Shown here piece by piece: positions 1 to 5,735 of a stretch of DNA of 5,735 nucleotides (the first letter of the stretch is position 1; each line of letters opens with the position of its first letter). Origin of the DNA: Candidatus Altarchaeales archaeon (lineage in GTDB: Archaea > Altiarchaeota > Altiarchaeia > IMC4 > QMZM01); the NCBI GenBank assembly GCA_003663175.1, contig QMZM01000065.1, positions 1-5,735 of the forward strand, read 5' to 3'. Made by a program: the position numbers and the translations under genes. The notes below the pieces were generated by a model that was given only the letters and a program-made list of their open reading frames with translations, had not been told where the DNA came from and did not search any database.

Positions 1-1
1 A

Positions 2-478
2 TATAATTCTGATAACTTCACGGTCATTCCCGGGATCGAGGTATCTGCCATAGAGGGGCATATACTCTGCTTGGGAATTACAGAGAAGATCGAGTCTAAA
101 ATTCCCGCGAGAGAGGTAATAGAAAGAACCCACGAACTTGGGGGAATTGCAATTGCGGCCCATCCCTACGACTTAATAAGGAGTGGCGTGGGAGATTTAA
201 TTTTCAGTTTAAATTTTGATGCGGCGGAGCTATATAATGGCAGAACGCTCATCACCAGGAATAGACCATCTGATGTCATGAGGAATTTAAATATTCCGGT
301 GGTTGGGGGGAGTGATGCCCACTCCATCGAGGAAATCGCCACAATAACAATGATACTTGACAATGACCCATTAGAATCGATAAGAAGGGGCGATGTAGAG
401 ATTGTTATTAATGATAAAAAACTTAATCTAATAAAATCATATATACTCAGAAGATTCAAAAATTTCCTTGAATTATAA
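2..478 (+). CDS. PHP-domain metal-dependent phosphoesterase, 5'-truncated by window edge
   Basis: This is the C-terminal 158 residues of a PHP (polymerase and histidinol phosphatase) family protein. Frame 2 is open from the window edge to the TAA at 476-478, so the true start lies upstream. A TTG at 71 could be read as a start but falls inside the conserved fold. Visible PHP elements are the PGIEVSA segment followed by GH (about residues 10-20 of the fragment), the AAHPY motif and the GGSDAH motif. These supply metal-binding His, Glu and Asp residues in the family. The first HxH-type motif must lie upstream of the window. The segment after AAHPY and the C-terminal IRRGDVEIV stretch resemble the PHP-associated C-terminal region common in euryarchaeal members. 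The family hydrolyses phosphoester bonds with bound divalent metals; the substrate here is unknown. asd begins 3 nt after the stop, so the two are probably co-transcribed. Confidence 0.88.
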   Translation, partial: YNSDNFTVIPGIEVSAIEGHILCLGITEKIESKIPAREVIERTHELGGIAIAAHPYDLIRSGVGDLIFSLNFDAAELYNGRTLITRNRPSDVMRNLNIPVVGGSDAHSIEEIATITMILDNDPLESIRRGDVEIVINDKKLNLIKSYILRRFKNFLEL

Positions 479-481
479 AAA

Positions 482-1537
482 ATGAAAATCGATGTTGGCA
501 TACTTGGAGCAACTGGGATGGTTGGACAGAGATTTATTCAGCTCTTAGAAGGGCATAAGTGGTTCAACATAGAGGAACTCTTCGCATCTGAGAGGAGTGC
601 GAATAAGCCATATAAGAAGGTCGCCAAGTGGTATCTCGATAGTGATATTTCAGAGGATATCAAAGATATCGATGTGCTTCCATTGAATAGGGATTCAATA
701 AGAAATACTTCCTGCGATTTGATATTCTCTGCAATACCCTCGGATATTGCTAGGGAAGTGGAGGCGCTATTTGCTCGGGAAATACCCGTATTCAGCAACA
801 CAAAAACATATAGAATGGAGAACGATGTTCCACTAATAATCCCGGAGGTAAATCCAGAGCATCTTTCATTGGTTGAGATTCAGAGGGAAAAGAGAGATTG
901 GAATGGATTCATTGTCACAAATCCAAATTGCACAACGATCGGATTAGTTATACCATTAAAGCCAATAATGGACAATTTTGGCTTGGAGATGGTTAATGTG
1001 ACAACATTACAGGCATTAAGTGGTGCCGGCTACTCTGGGGTTCCATCGATGGCAATTCTTGACAATGCGATTCCATTTATATCCGGAGAGGAGGAGAAGG
1101 TTGAAACTGAGCCATTGAAGATTCTCGGTTCGCTTAGAGATGGAAAAATTGAATTTGCCAAGTTTGAGATATTTGCATCTTGTACCAGGGTGATGGTCAG
1201 GGATGGCCATTTAGAGAGTGTATTCGTCAATACAAAAAATGATTTCACAATAGATGAATTAAAGGAGATACTATCTAATTTCGAATCTGAGCCCCAGAGA
1301 CTAAACCTCCCAACCGCACCAAAAAGACCAATAGTTGTGAGAGAAGAGGATGACAGACCTCAGCCACTTTTCGATAGAGACTCTGGAAATGGTATGAGTG
1401 TTGTTATCGGTAGAATGAGGAAGAATAAGGAAAGATGCGTTAGATTCTTCTGCTTAAGTCACAACACGATAAGGGGAGCGGCAGGAGCAAGTATATTGAA
1501 TGCCGAATTGGCGTATAAGAAGAATTATCTTAAATGA
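482..1537 (+). CDS. asd: Aspartate-semialdehyde dehydrogenase (archaeal/fungal-type)
   Basis: Predicted cytosolic NAD(P)H-dependent enzyme reducing L-aspartyl-4-phosphate to aspartate 4-semialdehyde, the branch point to lysine/diaminopimelate, threonine and methionine. The 351 residues match full length for the family. The N-terminal Rossmann motif is GxxGxxGxxG at residues 6-15 (GILGATGMVG). The catalytic cysteine is C150 in NPNCTT. The substrate-binding EE.K...E segment lies at about 203-210, and the active-site histidine is probably H243 in RVMVRDGH, with R236 as a likely substrate-binding arginine. The PLIIPEVNPEHL stretch (117-128) is typical of the archaeal/fungal branch; the related malonyl-CoA reductases of some Crenarchaeota share this fold, but lysine biosynthesis is favoured by dapA nearby. 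The ATG start puts the Rossmann motif at the expected place. No clear ribosome binding site precedes it; translation may be coupled to the PHP gene 3 nt upstream. Its 3' end overlaps the convergent NTP pyrophosphatase gene by 13 nt. Confidence 0.96.
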   Translation: MKIDVGILGATGMVGQRFIQLLEGHKWFNIEELFASERSANKPYKKVAKWYLDSDISEDIKDIDVLPLNRDSIRNTSCDLIFSAIPSDIAREVEALFAREIPVFSNTKTYRMENDVPLIIPEVNPEHLSLVEIQREKRDWNGFIVTNPNCTTIGLVIPLKPIMDNFGLEMVNVTTLQALSGAGYSGVPSMAILDNAIPFISGEEEKVETEPLKILGSLRDGKIEFAKFEIFASCTRVMVRDGHLESVFVNTKNDFTIDELKEILSNFESEPQRLNLPTAPKRPIVVREEDDRPQPLFDRDSGNGMSVVIGRMRKNKERCVRFFCLSHNTIRGAAGASILNAELAYKKNYLK

Positions 1538-2082
1538 TTCGAGAACCATTGGCAGAATTTATAAAATGCATTTCTTCTATGAGAAATTCTATCCTTCATC
1601 TCGGGGTCTTCGGCAAATGTCTTGTCAAGGGATTTGGGTATAAATATCGGGTCGTATCCAAAGCCAGCAGTTCCCCTCTTTTCCTTAGAAATTGTTCCAC
1701 TAATTCTGCCCTCAAAAATCCTTAGCGTTGAAGAATCCTTAAAGCCAATTGCAGTTATAAATTCGGCATCCCTATTGTCTGAATCTTGAAGCAATTTAAG
1801 TATTCCCTCACAACCAATCTTTTTATAGACATACGCAGAATATGGTCCAGGGAAGCCATTCAACGCATCAATAAATAATCCCGTATCCTCAACAATGACT
1901 GGCTTTTTGATCCTCTCAAATACAAATTTAACCCCTTCCGCGGCAATTTTGCGTATGTTCTCATCCCTAATCTCGGGATAATCCACATTTATCTGCTCGA
2001 ACCTTATACCAAATTCTCTCGCTATTTTGTTTCCCTCTCTAACCTTGTGCGGATTAGATGTCGCAAAGAGTATGGTTTTCAT
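1525..2082 (-). CDS. Non-canonical purine NTP pyrophosphatase (RdgB/HAM1/ITPase family)
   Basis: A 185-residue protein that should hydrolyse ITP, dITP and XTP to monophosphate plus pyrophosphate, keeping deaminated purines out of DNA and RNA. Family motifs are all present in order: the N-terminal TSNPHK (residues 8-13, phosphate-binding T, N and K), VEDTGLFIDAL (64-74) with E65/D66 for metal and catalysis, GFPGPYSAYV (77-86), GFGYDPIF (140-147) for base recognition, FAE (157-159), and ISHRRNA (166-172). Length is normal for the archaeal family (about 185-195). The start was set at the ATG at 2082 because it gives the canonical MKxILFATSN beginning. The reading frame stays open upstream to about 2397, but that part runs through the intergenic repeat and then antisense to pyrG, and it does not resemble the family. 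The only minus-strand gene in the window, it is divergent from pyrG and convergent with asd, so it is probably monocistronic as far as seen. Confidence 0.95.
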   Translation of the reverse strand: MKTILFATSNPHKVREGNKIAREFGIRFEQINVDYPEIRDENIRKIAAEGVKFVFERIKKPVIVEDTGLFIDALNGFPGPYSAYVYKKIGCEGILKLLQDSDNRDAEFITAIGFKDSSTLRIFEGRISGTISKEKRGTAGFGYDPIFIPKSLDKTFAEDPEMKDRISHRRNAFYKFCQWFSNHLR

Positions 2083-2089
2083 TTCCGTT

Positions 2090-2126
2090 GAAATTGGTAT
2101 TAACTTGGAAATTGGTATTAACTTGG
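2090..2126. repeat. Perfect 18-bp tandem duplication
   Basis: The unit GAAATTGGTATTAACTTG occurs at 2090-2107 and again, identical, at 2108-2125, with one further matching base at 2126. It lies immediately upstream of the pyrophosphatase start, within its probable leader or initial transcribed region. The unit is a multiple of three, so the upstream in-frame extension stays open through it (reading KLIPIS twice on the minus strand), but no family similarity supports it as coding. It may be a replication-slippage duplication or a doubled regulator-binding site. Confidence 0.9.
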
Positions 2127-2131
2127 GGGGT

Positions 2132-2142
2132 GATATATAAAA
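2132..2142. promoter_or_regulatory. TATA-like element, possibly serving both divergent promoters
   Basis: The sequence GATATATAAAA contains a symmetric ATATAT core readable as an archaeal box A on either strand. For pyrG it lies about 42 nt before the ATG; with the usual archaeal spacing of about 25 nt this would place transcription start near 2162 and give a leader of about 17 nt. On the minus strand the same core would start transcription near 2111 and give a leader of about 29 nt including part of the tandem repeat. No convincing purine-rich BRE is seen next to it on either strand, so this is tentative. Confidence 0.35.
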
Positions 2143-2178
2143 AATAAGATAAAAATTAATTAGTATTGTAGATCGGAA

Positions 2179-3750
2179 ATGAAGTATATTGTTGTGACCG
2201 GCGGTGTGCTTTCCGGGTTGGGAAAGGGTGTAACAACGGCATCCATCGGACGCATTCTCAAGGATCATGGATATTCTGTAATACCGATAAAGATCGATGG
2301 TTATGTTAATGTGGACCCTGGAACGATGAATCCCTATGAGCATGGGGAGGTGTTTGTTCTTGATGATGGTTCCGAGACTGATCTTGACTTGGGACATTAC
2401 GAGAGATTTCTGAATGTAAATCTAACGAGGGAATCGAACATAACAACCGGTCAAATCTATAAGGCAGTTATAGAGAAGGAGAGGAGGGGGGAATACCTGG
2501 GAAAGACTGTGCAGATTATTCCACATGTGACGGATGAGATAAAGTGTAGATTGAAGGTGTTTGATGGAAAGGCAGATGTTGTCTTAATTGAGGTTGGAGG
2601 AACCATTGGGGATATGGAGAATATGATATTCATTGAAGCACTGAGGCAGATGAGTAGAGAGCCAAATAATGAATTTATGTTTATCCATCTCTCATATGTC
2701 CCGACCATAATTAGTGGTGAACAGAAGACGAAACCAACTCAACACTCTGTAAGGGAATTACAAAGCTTGGGAATTCAACCAGATGTCATTATCGGTAGAT
2801 GTAAAACAAAACTCAAGAAAAGAACGAGGGAGAAGATTGCGCTCTTTTGCGGTGTCAAGCCAGAGAATGTGTTAAGCAATCCCGATGTCGATGATATCTA
2901 TCTATTGCCGTCATTGTTCAAAAAACAGAATTTAGCAAACATAATAATTAAAAAATTAAAATTACGGCACAAAATGACATATTCGTTTAAATGGGACACA
3001 TTGGTTGAGAAATTACACACCTATGACAAGGAGGTGATCATAGGCATTGTCGGTAAATACACTGGCTTGGAGGATGCATATATAAGCATAAAGGAGGCAT
3101 TTAAGCATGCCGGGGCAATAAACTCGTGCAGAGTAAATTTAAAATGGATTGAGGCGGAGAGGATTGATGAGATGTGCTTGGGGGATTGTCATGGCATACT
3201 CGTTCCCGGGGGATTTGGACCGAGGGGTGCCGAAGGAAAGATAAATGCAATTAAATATGCGAGAGAAAACAACATACCATTTCTTGGAATTTGTTTTGGT
3301 TTTCAACTGGCTGTTGTAGAATTCGCAAGAAATGTCTGTAATCTTGAGAATGCAAATTCAACCGAGGTTGATCCAGATACACCACACCCCGTTATTGACT
3401 TAATCCCGGAACAGAGGAACATCTCCGATAAGGGTGGAACCATGAGGCTTGGTTCCTATCCGTGTAGATTAAGAAGGGATTCATTGGCGTATAAATTGTA
3501 TAAGAAAGACATAATCTACGAGAGGCACAGGCATAGGTGGGAGGTAAATCCAAAATATGTAAGAGTTCTTGAGGAGAATGGTCTGATATTCTCTGGAATT
3601 TATGAAGAAAGAAATTTGATGGAGATCCTTGAACTTCCAGAGCATCCATATTTCATTGCATCTCAATTCCATCCCGAATTTAAGTCAAGGCTCGAGAGTC
3701 CGGCACCATTATTTGTCGGATTAGTTGAGTCTGCATCGCGGAGAGCATAA
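2179..3750 (+). CDS. pyrG: CTP synthase (glutamine-hydrolysing)
   Basis: Cytosolic enzyme converting UTP, ATP and glutamine to CTP, the last step of de novo pyrimidine nucleotide synthesis. The 523 residues are a little short but complete for the family (about 530-550). The N-terminal amidoligase domain spans about 1-265: VTGGVLSGLGKG (6-17) is the ATP-binding P-loop-like segment, ETDLDLGHYERF (66-77) contains metal ligand D70, EVGGTIGD (138-145) contains metal ligand E138, and KTKPTQHSV (183-191) is the UTP/CTP site. The C-terminal class I glutamine amidotransferase domain spans about 285-523 with oxyanion-hole GGFGPRG (344-350), nucleophile C372 in GICFGFQ, and H498/E500 in QFHPEF. The motif usually read as KxDPY is KIDGY here (38-42), a Pro-to-Gly change. 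The ATG start is family-typical. dapA follows after 27 nt on the same strand, so co-transcription is likely. Confidence 0.97.
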   Translation: MKYIVVTGGVLSGLGKGVTTASIGRILKDHGYSVIPIKIDGYVNVDPGTMNPYEHGEVFVLDDGSETDLDLGHYERFLNVNLTRESNITTGQIYKAVIEKERRGEYLGKTVQIIPHVTDEIKCRLKVFDGKADVVLIEVGGTIGDMENMIFIEALRQMSREPNNEFMFIHLSYVPTIISGEQKTKPTQHSVRELQSLGIQPDVIIGRCKTKLKKRTREKIALFCGVKPENVLSNPDVDDIYLLPSLFKKQNLANIIIKKLKLRHKMTYSFKWDTLVEKLHTYDKEVIIGIVGKYTGLEDAYISIKEAFKHAGAINSCRVNLKWIEAERIDEMCLGDCHGILVPGGFGPRGAEGKINAIKYARENNIPFLGICFGFQLAVVEFARNVCNLENANSTEVDPDTPHPVIDLIPEQRNISDKGGTMRLGSYPCRLRRDSLAYKLYKKDIIYERHRHRWEVNPKYVRVLEENGLIFSGIYEERNLMEILELPEHPYFIASQFHPEFKSRLESPAPLFVGLVESASRRA

Positions 3751-3751
3751 A

Positions 3752-3776
3752 ATTCAATTTTTAAGGATTCAATTTT
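3752..3776. repeat. Short direct repeat in the pyrG-dapA spacer
   Basis: ATTCAATTTT occurs at 3752-3761 and again at 3767-3776, a period of 15 nt, filling most of the 27-nt gap between pyrG and dapA. The AAGGA at 3763-3767 that may act as the dapA ribosome binding site lies between the copies. With such AT-rich sequence this may be chance. Confidence 0.5.
3763..3767 (+). promoter_or_regulatory. Possible ribosome binding site deciding the dapA start
   Basis: AAGGA lies 10 nt before the ATG at 3778 and is the only Shine-Dalgarno-like sequence near the two candidate dapA starts. The alternative ATG at 3793 lacks a comparable site. The spacing is slightly long, so support for the upstream start is moderate. 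Confidence 0.4.
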
Positions 3777-3777
3777 A

Positions 3778-4671
3778 ATGGATTTATGCAGAATGGAGAT
3801 AAAGGGTTTATTTACTGCAATTGTAACACCATTTGACAAAAGGGGCAATTTGGATGAGGAGGGTCTGAGAGAGAATATAGAATTCCAGATAGAGAACGGA
3901 GTGGATGGGATCGTGGCGGTTGGAACTACCGGGGAGTCGGCAACCCTGACTGAGGAAGAACACAAGAGGGTGTTGGAGATTAGCCTCGACCAAGTAAATG
4001 ATAGATGTCTCGTTATCGGTGGAACCGGGAGCAATAATACAGCGGAGGCATTGAATTATACAAAACACGCATATGATATAGGTCTCGATGCTGTGCTGAT
4101 GATAACCCCCTACTATAATAAACCAACCCAGGAGGGACTGTATAGGCATTATAAAAAGATTGCTGATAGCATTGATATCCCGATAATCCTCTACACGGTT
4201 CCGAGTAGAACGATGGTAAACATTGAGGTTGAGACCACAAAAAGGCTCTCAGAGATTCCGAATATAGTCGCCATAAAAGATGCCTCCGGAGATCTGAATC
4301 AGGTTTCGAGGGAAATTATGGAATGCGGAGGGGACTTCTCTGTACTATCCGGAGATGATTCCCTAAATCTACCGATAATAGCGCTCGGTGGAAAGGGCGC
4401 GATATCCGTTGCCAGTAATATCGTTCCAAAAATGATGAGTGAATTTATCCATTCCGCATTAAATGGAGATTTCAAAAGAGCAAGAGAATTGCATTATAGG
4501 CTATATCCATTGTTCAGGGTCCTATTCATAGAGACCAACCCGGCTCCAGTTAAGGCTGCGATGGAGATGATGGGCATGCCGTCTGGAAATCCAAGATTGC
4601 CATTAGTTGAGGTTAGTAAAGAGAGCAAGGAAAGAATAAAGAATGTCCTTGAGAGTTTGAATCTTCTATAA
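3778..4671 (+). CDS. dapA: 4-hydroxy-tetrahydrodipicolinate synthase
   Basis: Class I aldolase of the TIM-barrel DHDPS/N-acetylneuraminate lyase family, condensing pyruvate with aspartate semialdehyde in the diaminopimelate/lysine pathway. The 297 residues contain GTTGESATL (49-57, T50/T51 of the proton relay), PYYNKPTQEGLY (111-122, Y113 the relay tyrosine from the partner subunit), ILYTVPSR (137-144, catalytic Y139 and carboxylate-binding R144), Schiff-base K167 in VAIKDASG, LSGDD (190-194) and GGKGAISV (204-211). This combination supports DapA rather than the KDG/KDPG aldolase relatives, although sugar-acid aldolases of the same fold cannot be fully excluded without alignment. M1 at 3778 has an AAGGA upstream; an internal ATG at 3793 (residue 6) would give 292 residues, closer to the family norm. 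It follows pyrG by 27 nt and precedes the Rad50-like gene by 2 nt; its substrate-supplying partner asd is nearby in another unit. Confidence 0.95.
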   Translation: MDLCRMEIKGLFTAIVTPFDKRGNLDEEGLRENIEFQIENGVDGIVAVGTTGESATLTEEEHKRVLEISLDQVNDRCLVIGGTGSNNTAEALNYTKHAYDIGLDAVLMITPYYNKPTQEGLYRHYKKIADSIDIPIILYTVPSRTMVNIEVETTKRLSEIPNIVAIKDASGDLNQVSREIMECGGDFSVLSGDDSLNLPIIALGGKGAISVASNIVPKMMSEFIHSALNGDFKRARELHYRLYPLFRVLFIETNPAPVKAAMEMMGMPSGNPRLPLVEVSKESKERIKNVLESLNLL

Positions 4672-4673
4672 AT

Positions 4674-5735
4674 ATGAAACTTCTGACTCTTGAACTTGAG
4701 AATTGGTCGCTTCATGAGCATTTGAGGATTTCACTTGCAAATGGTCTGCAGATCGAGGGTAGGAACGGAACCGGAAAGAGCAGCATCCTTGAGGCAATTA
4801 GATTTATATTTGCAAAGGATTCGAGGAGATATAAGAGGAGGATAAGACACGGCACTCGAGGTTCAACCGTCAGGCTCTGGTTTATAAAGGATAACAACGA
4901 GTATATGGTTGAGAAGAGGATATTCTTGAATAGAAAATCAACGGCAAGGATTCTTATGAATTCAAAACTGATTGCCGATGGTCCAAGTTCTGTATATAAT
5001 TATCTTAGGGGGATACTACCGGAGGATATAATTGATAGGTTGGTATATGTTCCGCAAGGAGAACTGGTTGAATTTATTGATGAACTCGCATTAAAGGGCG
5101 GAAGGCAGAAATTGGATTCACTCCTCGGACTTGATAAATTTGAGAATGTTGATAAGGGAATTAAGGAGGAGATTTCCGAACTTAAGGGAAAACTCGAAAT
5201 TCTGGAAAAGGAGATTATGAAGTACCCAGAGGATGCGGAGGAGAAATTTAGAGAAATGATTCGTGAGATGGAAGTGGAGATAGGGAAGATGAAATCCGAA
5301 ATGATGAAACGGAAAGAAAAGGTAAAGAGGCTCGAGGTCAGGAGGGACGATCTTCTCAAGAAGATGAATGAATTCGAAAAATTGGAAAAATTGATGAACG
5401 AATTGAACAATAAACTAAATTCGATAAATCTGGAAATTGTGAAGAATGAGACCACTTTAAGGTCACTAAATGAGAAACTTGATACGATAGATAAAAAAGT
5501 AAGGGAGATGGAGGAATTAAAGACCAGGGAGAGGGAATTGAGGAATTATCCGAGGATGAGGGAATTCCTACTGGAATTGGAGATGAATGATAAAAGGCTA
5601 AAGGAACTGGGCGATATTGAAGAGGAAAAGACATCAATTGAGAGAATGAAGGAAAGAGTCAAGGAAATCGAACCACTGAAGGAGAGGAAAGATGAACTTG
5701 AGAGAAGGATAAATGAACTTGAGAAAAGGATTGCA
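4674..5735 (+). CDS. Rad50-like SMC-family ATPase, 3'-truncated by window edge
   Basis: The first 354 codons of a larger protein, open to the window end. Residues 1 to about 158 form the N-terminal half of an ABC-type ATPase head: a first beta strand MKLLTLELENW, Walker A GRNGTGKSS (29-37, with K35 and S36), and a Q-loop YVPQGEL (125-131, Q128) of Rad50 type. From about residue 160 the chain is almost entirely charged heptads rich in Glu, Lys, Arg and Leu: a long coiled coil, containing no cysteine in the visible part. The zinc hook, returning coil, ABC signature and Walker B would lie beyond the window. Rad50 works with Mre11 nuclease in double-strand-break end processing. The head is somewhat divergent (NWSLHEH rather than the usual NF..H, GRNGTGKSS for the usual NGAGKSS), so another archaeal SMC-like ATPase is possible. 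The ATG lies 2 nt after the dapA stop, indicating translational coupling. Confidence 0.85.
   Translation, partial: MKLLTLELENWSLHEHLRISLANGLQIEGRNGTGKSSILEAIRFIFAKDSRRYKRRIRHGTRGSTVRLWFIKDNNEYMVEKRIFLNRKSTARILMNSKLIADGPSSVYNYLRGILPEDIIDRLVYVPQGELVEFIDELALKGGRQKLDSLLGLDKFENVDKGIKEEISELKGKLEILEKEIMKYPEDAEEKFREMIREMEVEIGKMKSEMMKRKEKVKRLEVRRDDLLKKMNEFEKLEKLMNELNNKLNSINLEIVKNETTLRSLNEKLDTIDKKVREMEELKTRERELRNYPRMREFLLELEMNDKRLKELGDIEEEKTSIERMKERVKEIEPLKERKDELERRINELEKRIA
5691..5732 (+). repeat. Tandem 21-nt coding repeat in the coiled coil
   Basis: Two adjacent 21-nt units, 5691-5711 and 5712-5732, match at 18 of 21 bases and encode heptads DELERRI and NELEKRI (residues 340-353 of the Rad50-like ATPase). 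The length equals exactly one coiled-coil heptad, so duplication would keep the coil in register. Selection on a repetitive coil could also give this similarity. Confidence 0.6.

Larger units (their letters stand above)
2083..2178. promoter_or_regulatory. Divergent intergenic region between the NTP pyrophosphatase gene and pyrG
   Basis: This 96-nt gap must hold the promoters of both divergent genes. The half next to pyrG (2131-2170) is very AT-rich and contains a TATA-like element, the half next to the pyrophosphatase gene holds an 18-bp tandem duplication, and a run of six G (2125-2130) separates them. Neither start has a strong Shine-Dalgarno; both are preceded by the same CGGAA immediately before ATG. 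Short leaders, or leaderless transcripts, are plausible for both genes. Promoter assignment is inferred from gene orientation and base composition only. Confidence 0.6.

Noticed and set aside
71..478. A complete small gene starting at the TTG at position 71
   Set aside because: The frame is open to the window edge and the upstream residues (PGIEVSA...GH) are conserved parts of the PHP domain, so the start is outside the window.
1538..1600. Intrinsic terminator after asd
   Set aside because: No convincing stem-loop or long T run is seen on the plus strand, and the region is coding on the other strand.
1534..1725. Plus-strand small frame opposite the pyrophosphatase gene
   Set aside because: It lies entirely antisense to conserved motifs (GFGYDP, ISHRR) of a well-supported gene and resembles no family.
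2090..2126. Remnant CRISPR repeats
   Set aside because: The two 18-bp units are directly adjacent with no spacer, are shorter than typical CRISPR repeats, and no cas gene is present.
2083..2397. N-terminal extension of the NTP pyrophosphatase into and beyond the intergenic region
   Set aside because: The family begins with MKxILFATSN at 2082. The extension runs through a tandem repeat and AT-rich DNA and then antisense to conserved pyrG sequence.
5000..5637. Minus-strand open frames rich in Ser, Phe and Ile opposite the coiled coil
   Set aside because: They are the expected antisense reading of Glu/Lys-rich heptad codons and have no recognisable domain or start signal.
4674..5735. Zinc hook in the Rad50-like protein
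   Set aside because: No CxxC and no cysteine occurs in the visible 354 residues; the hook, if present, would be beyond the window, so its absence here carries no weight.

Overview
This window looks like chromosomal DNA from an archaeon, most likely a euryarchaeote. The evidence is as follows. The protein types are archaeal-style: a PHP phosphoesterase with a C-terminal PHP-associated segment, an archaeal/fungal-branch aspartate-semialdehyde dehydrogenase, and a Rad50-type ATPase. Arginine is encoded mostly by AGA/AGG and isoleucine often by ATA. Coding strands are purine-rich, Shine-Dalgarno signals are weak or absent, and an AT-rich TATA-like element lies in the only real promoter gap. GC content is roughly 40% by eye. 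I cannot name the genus; a methanogen, ANME or Archaeoglobi-like lineage is a guess.

Layout. Six protein genes fill nearly the whole window, and both end genes are cut by the window edge. (1) A plus-strand pair: the 3' part of a PHP-domain metal-dependent phosphoesterase gene (2-478), then asd (482-1537) after only 3 nt. (2) A minus-strand gene for a RdgB/HAM1-type non-canonical purine NTP pyrophosphatase (1525-2082), which converges on asd and overlaps its 3' end by 13 nt. (3) A 96-nt divergent intergenic region (2083-2178) holding a perfect 18-bp tandem duplication and a TATA-like element. (4) A plus-strand run: pyrG (2179-3750), dapA (3778-4671) and the first 354 codons of a Rad50-like SMC-family ATPase (4674 to the window end), with gaps of 27 and 2 nt.

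How the genes relate. Asd and DapA catalyse consecutive steps (aspartate semialdehyde formation, then its condensation with pyruvate) leading to diaminopimelate and lysine. Here they sit in two different transcription units, separated by nucleotide-metabolism genes. PyrG makes CTP, and the NTP pyrophosphatase removes deaminated purine nucleotides such as ITP and XTP; they share a divergent promoter region. The Rad50-like gene is a DNA-repair or DNA-processing ATPase whose usual partner gene mre11 is not next to it on the visible side.

There is no sign of mobile elements, CRISPR arrays, RNA genes or prophage. Most of the window is ordinary housekeeping DNA. The points worth a second look are the divergent intergenic region and the Rad50-like gene in its unusual position behind dapA. 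I did not find a convincing undescribed system.
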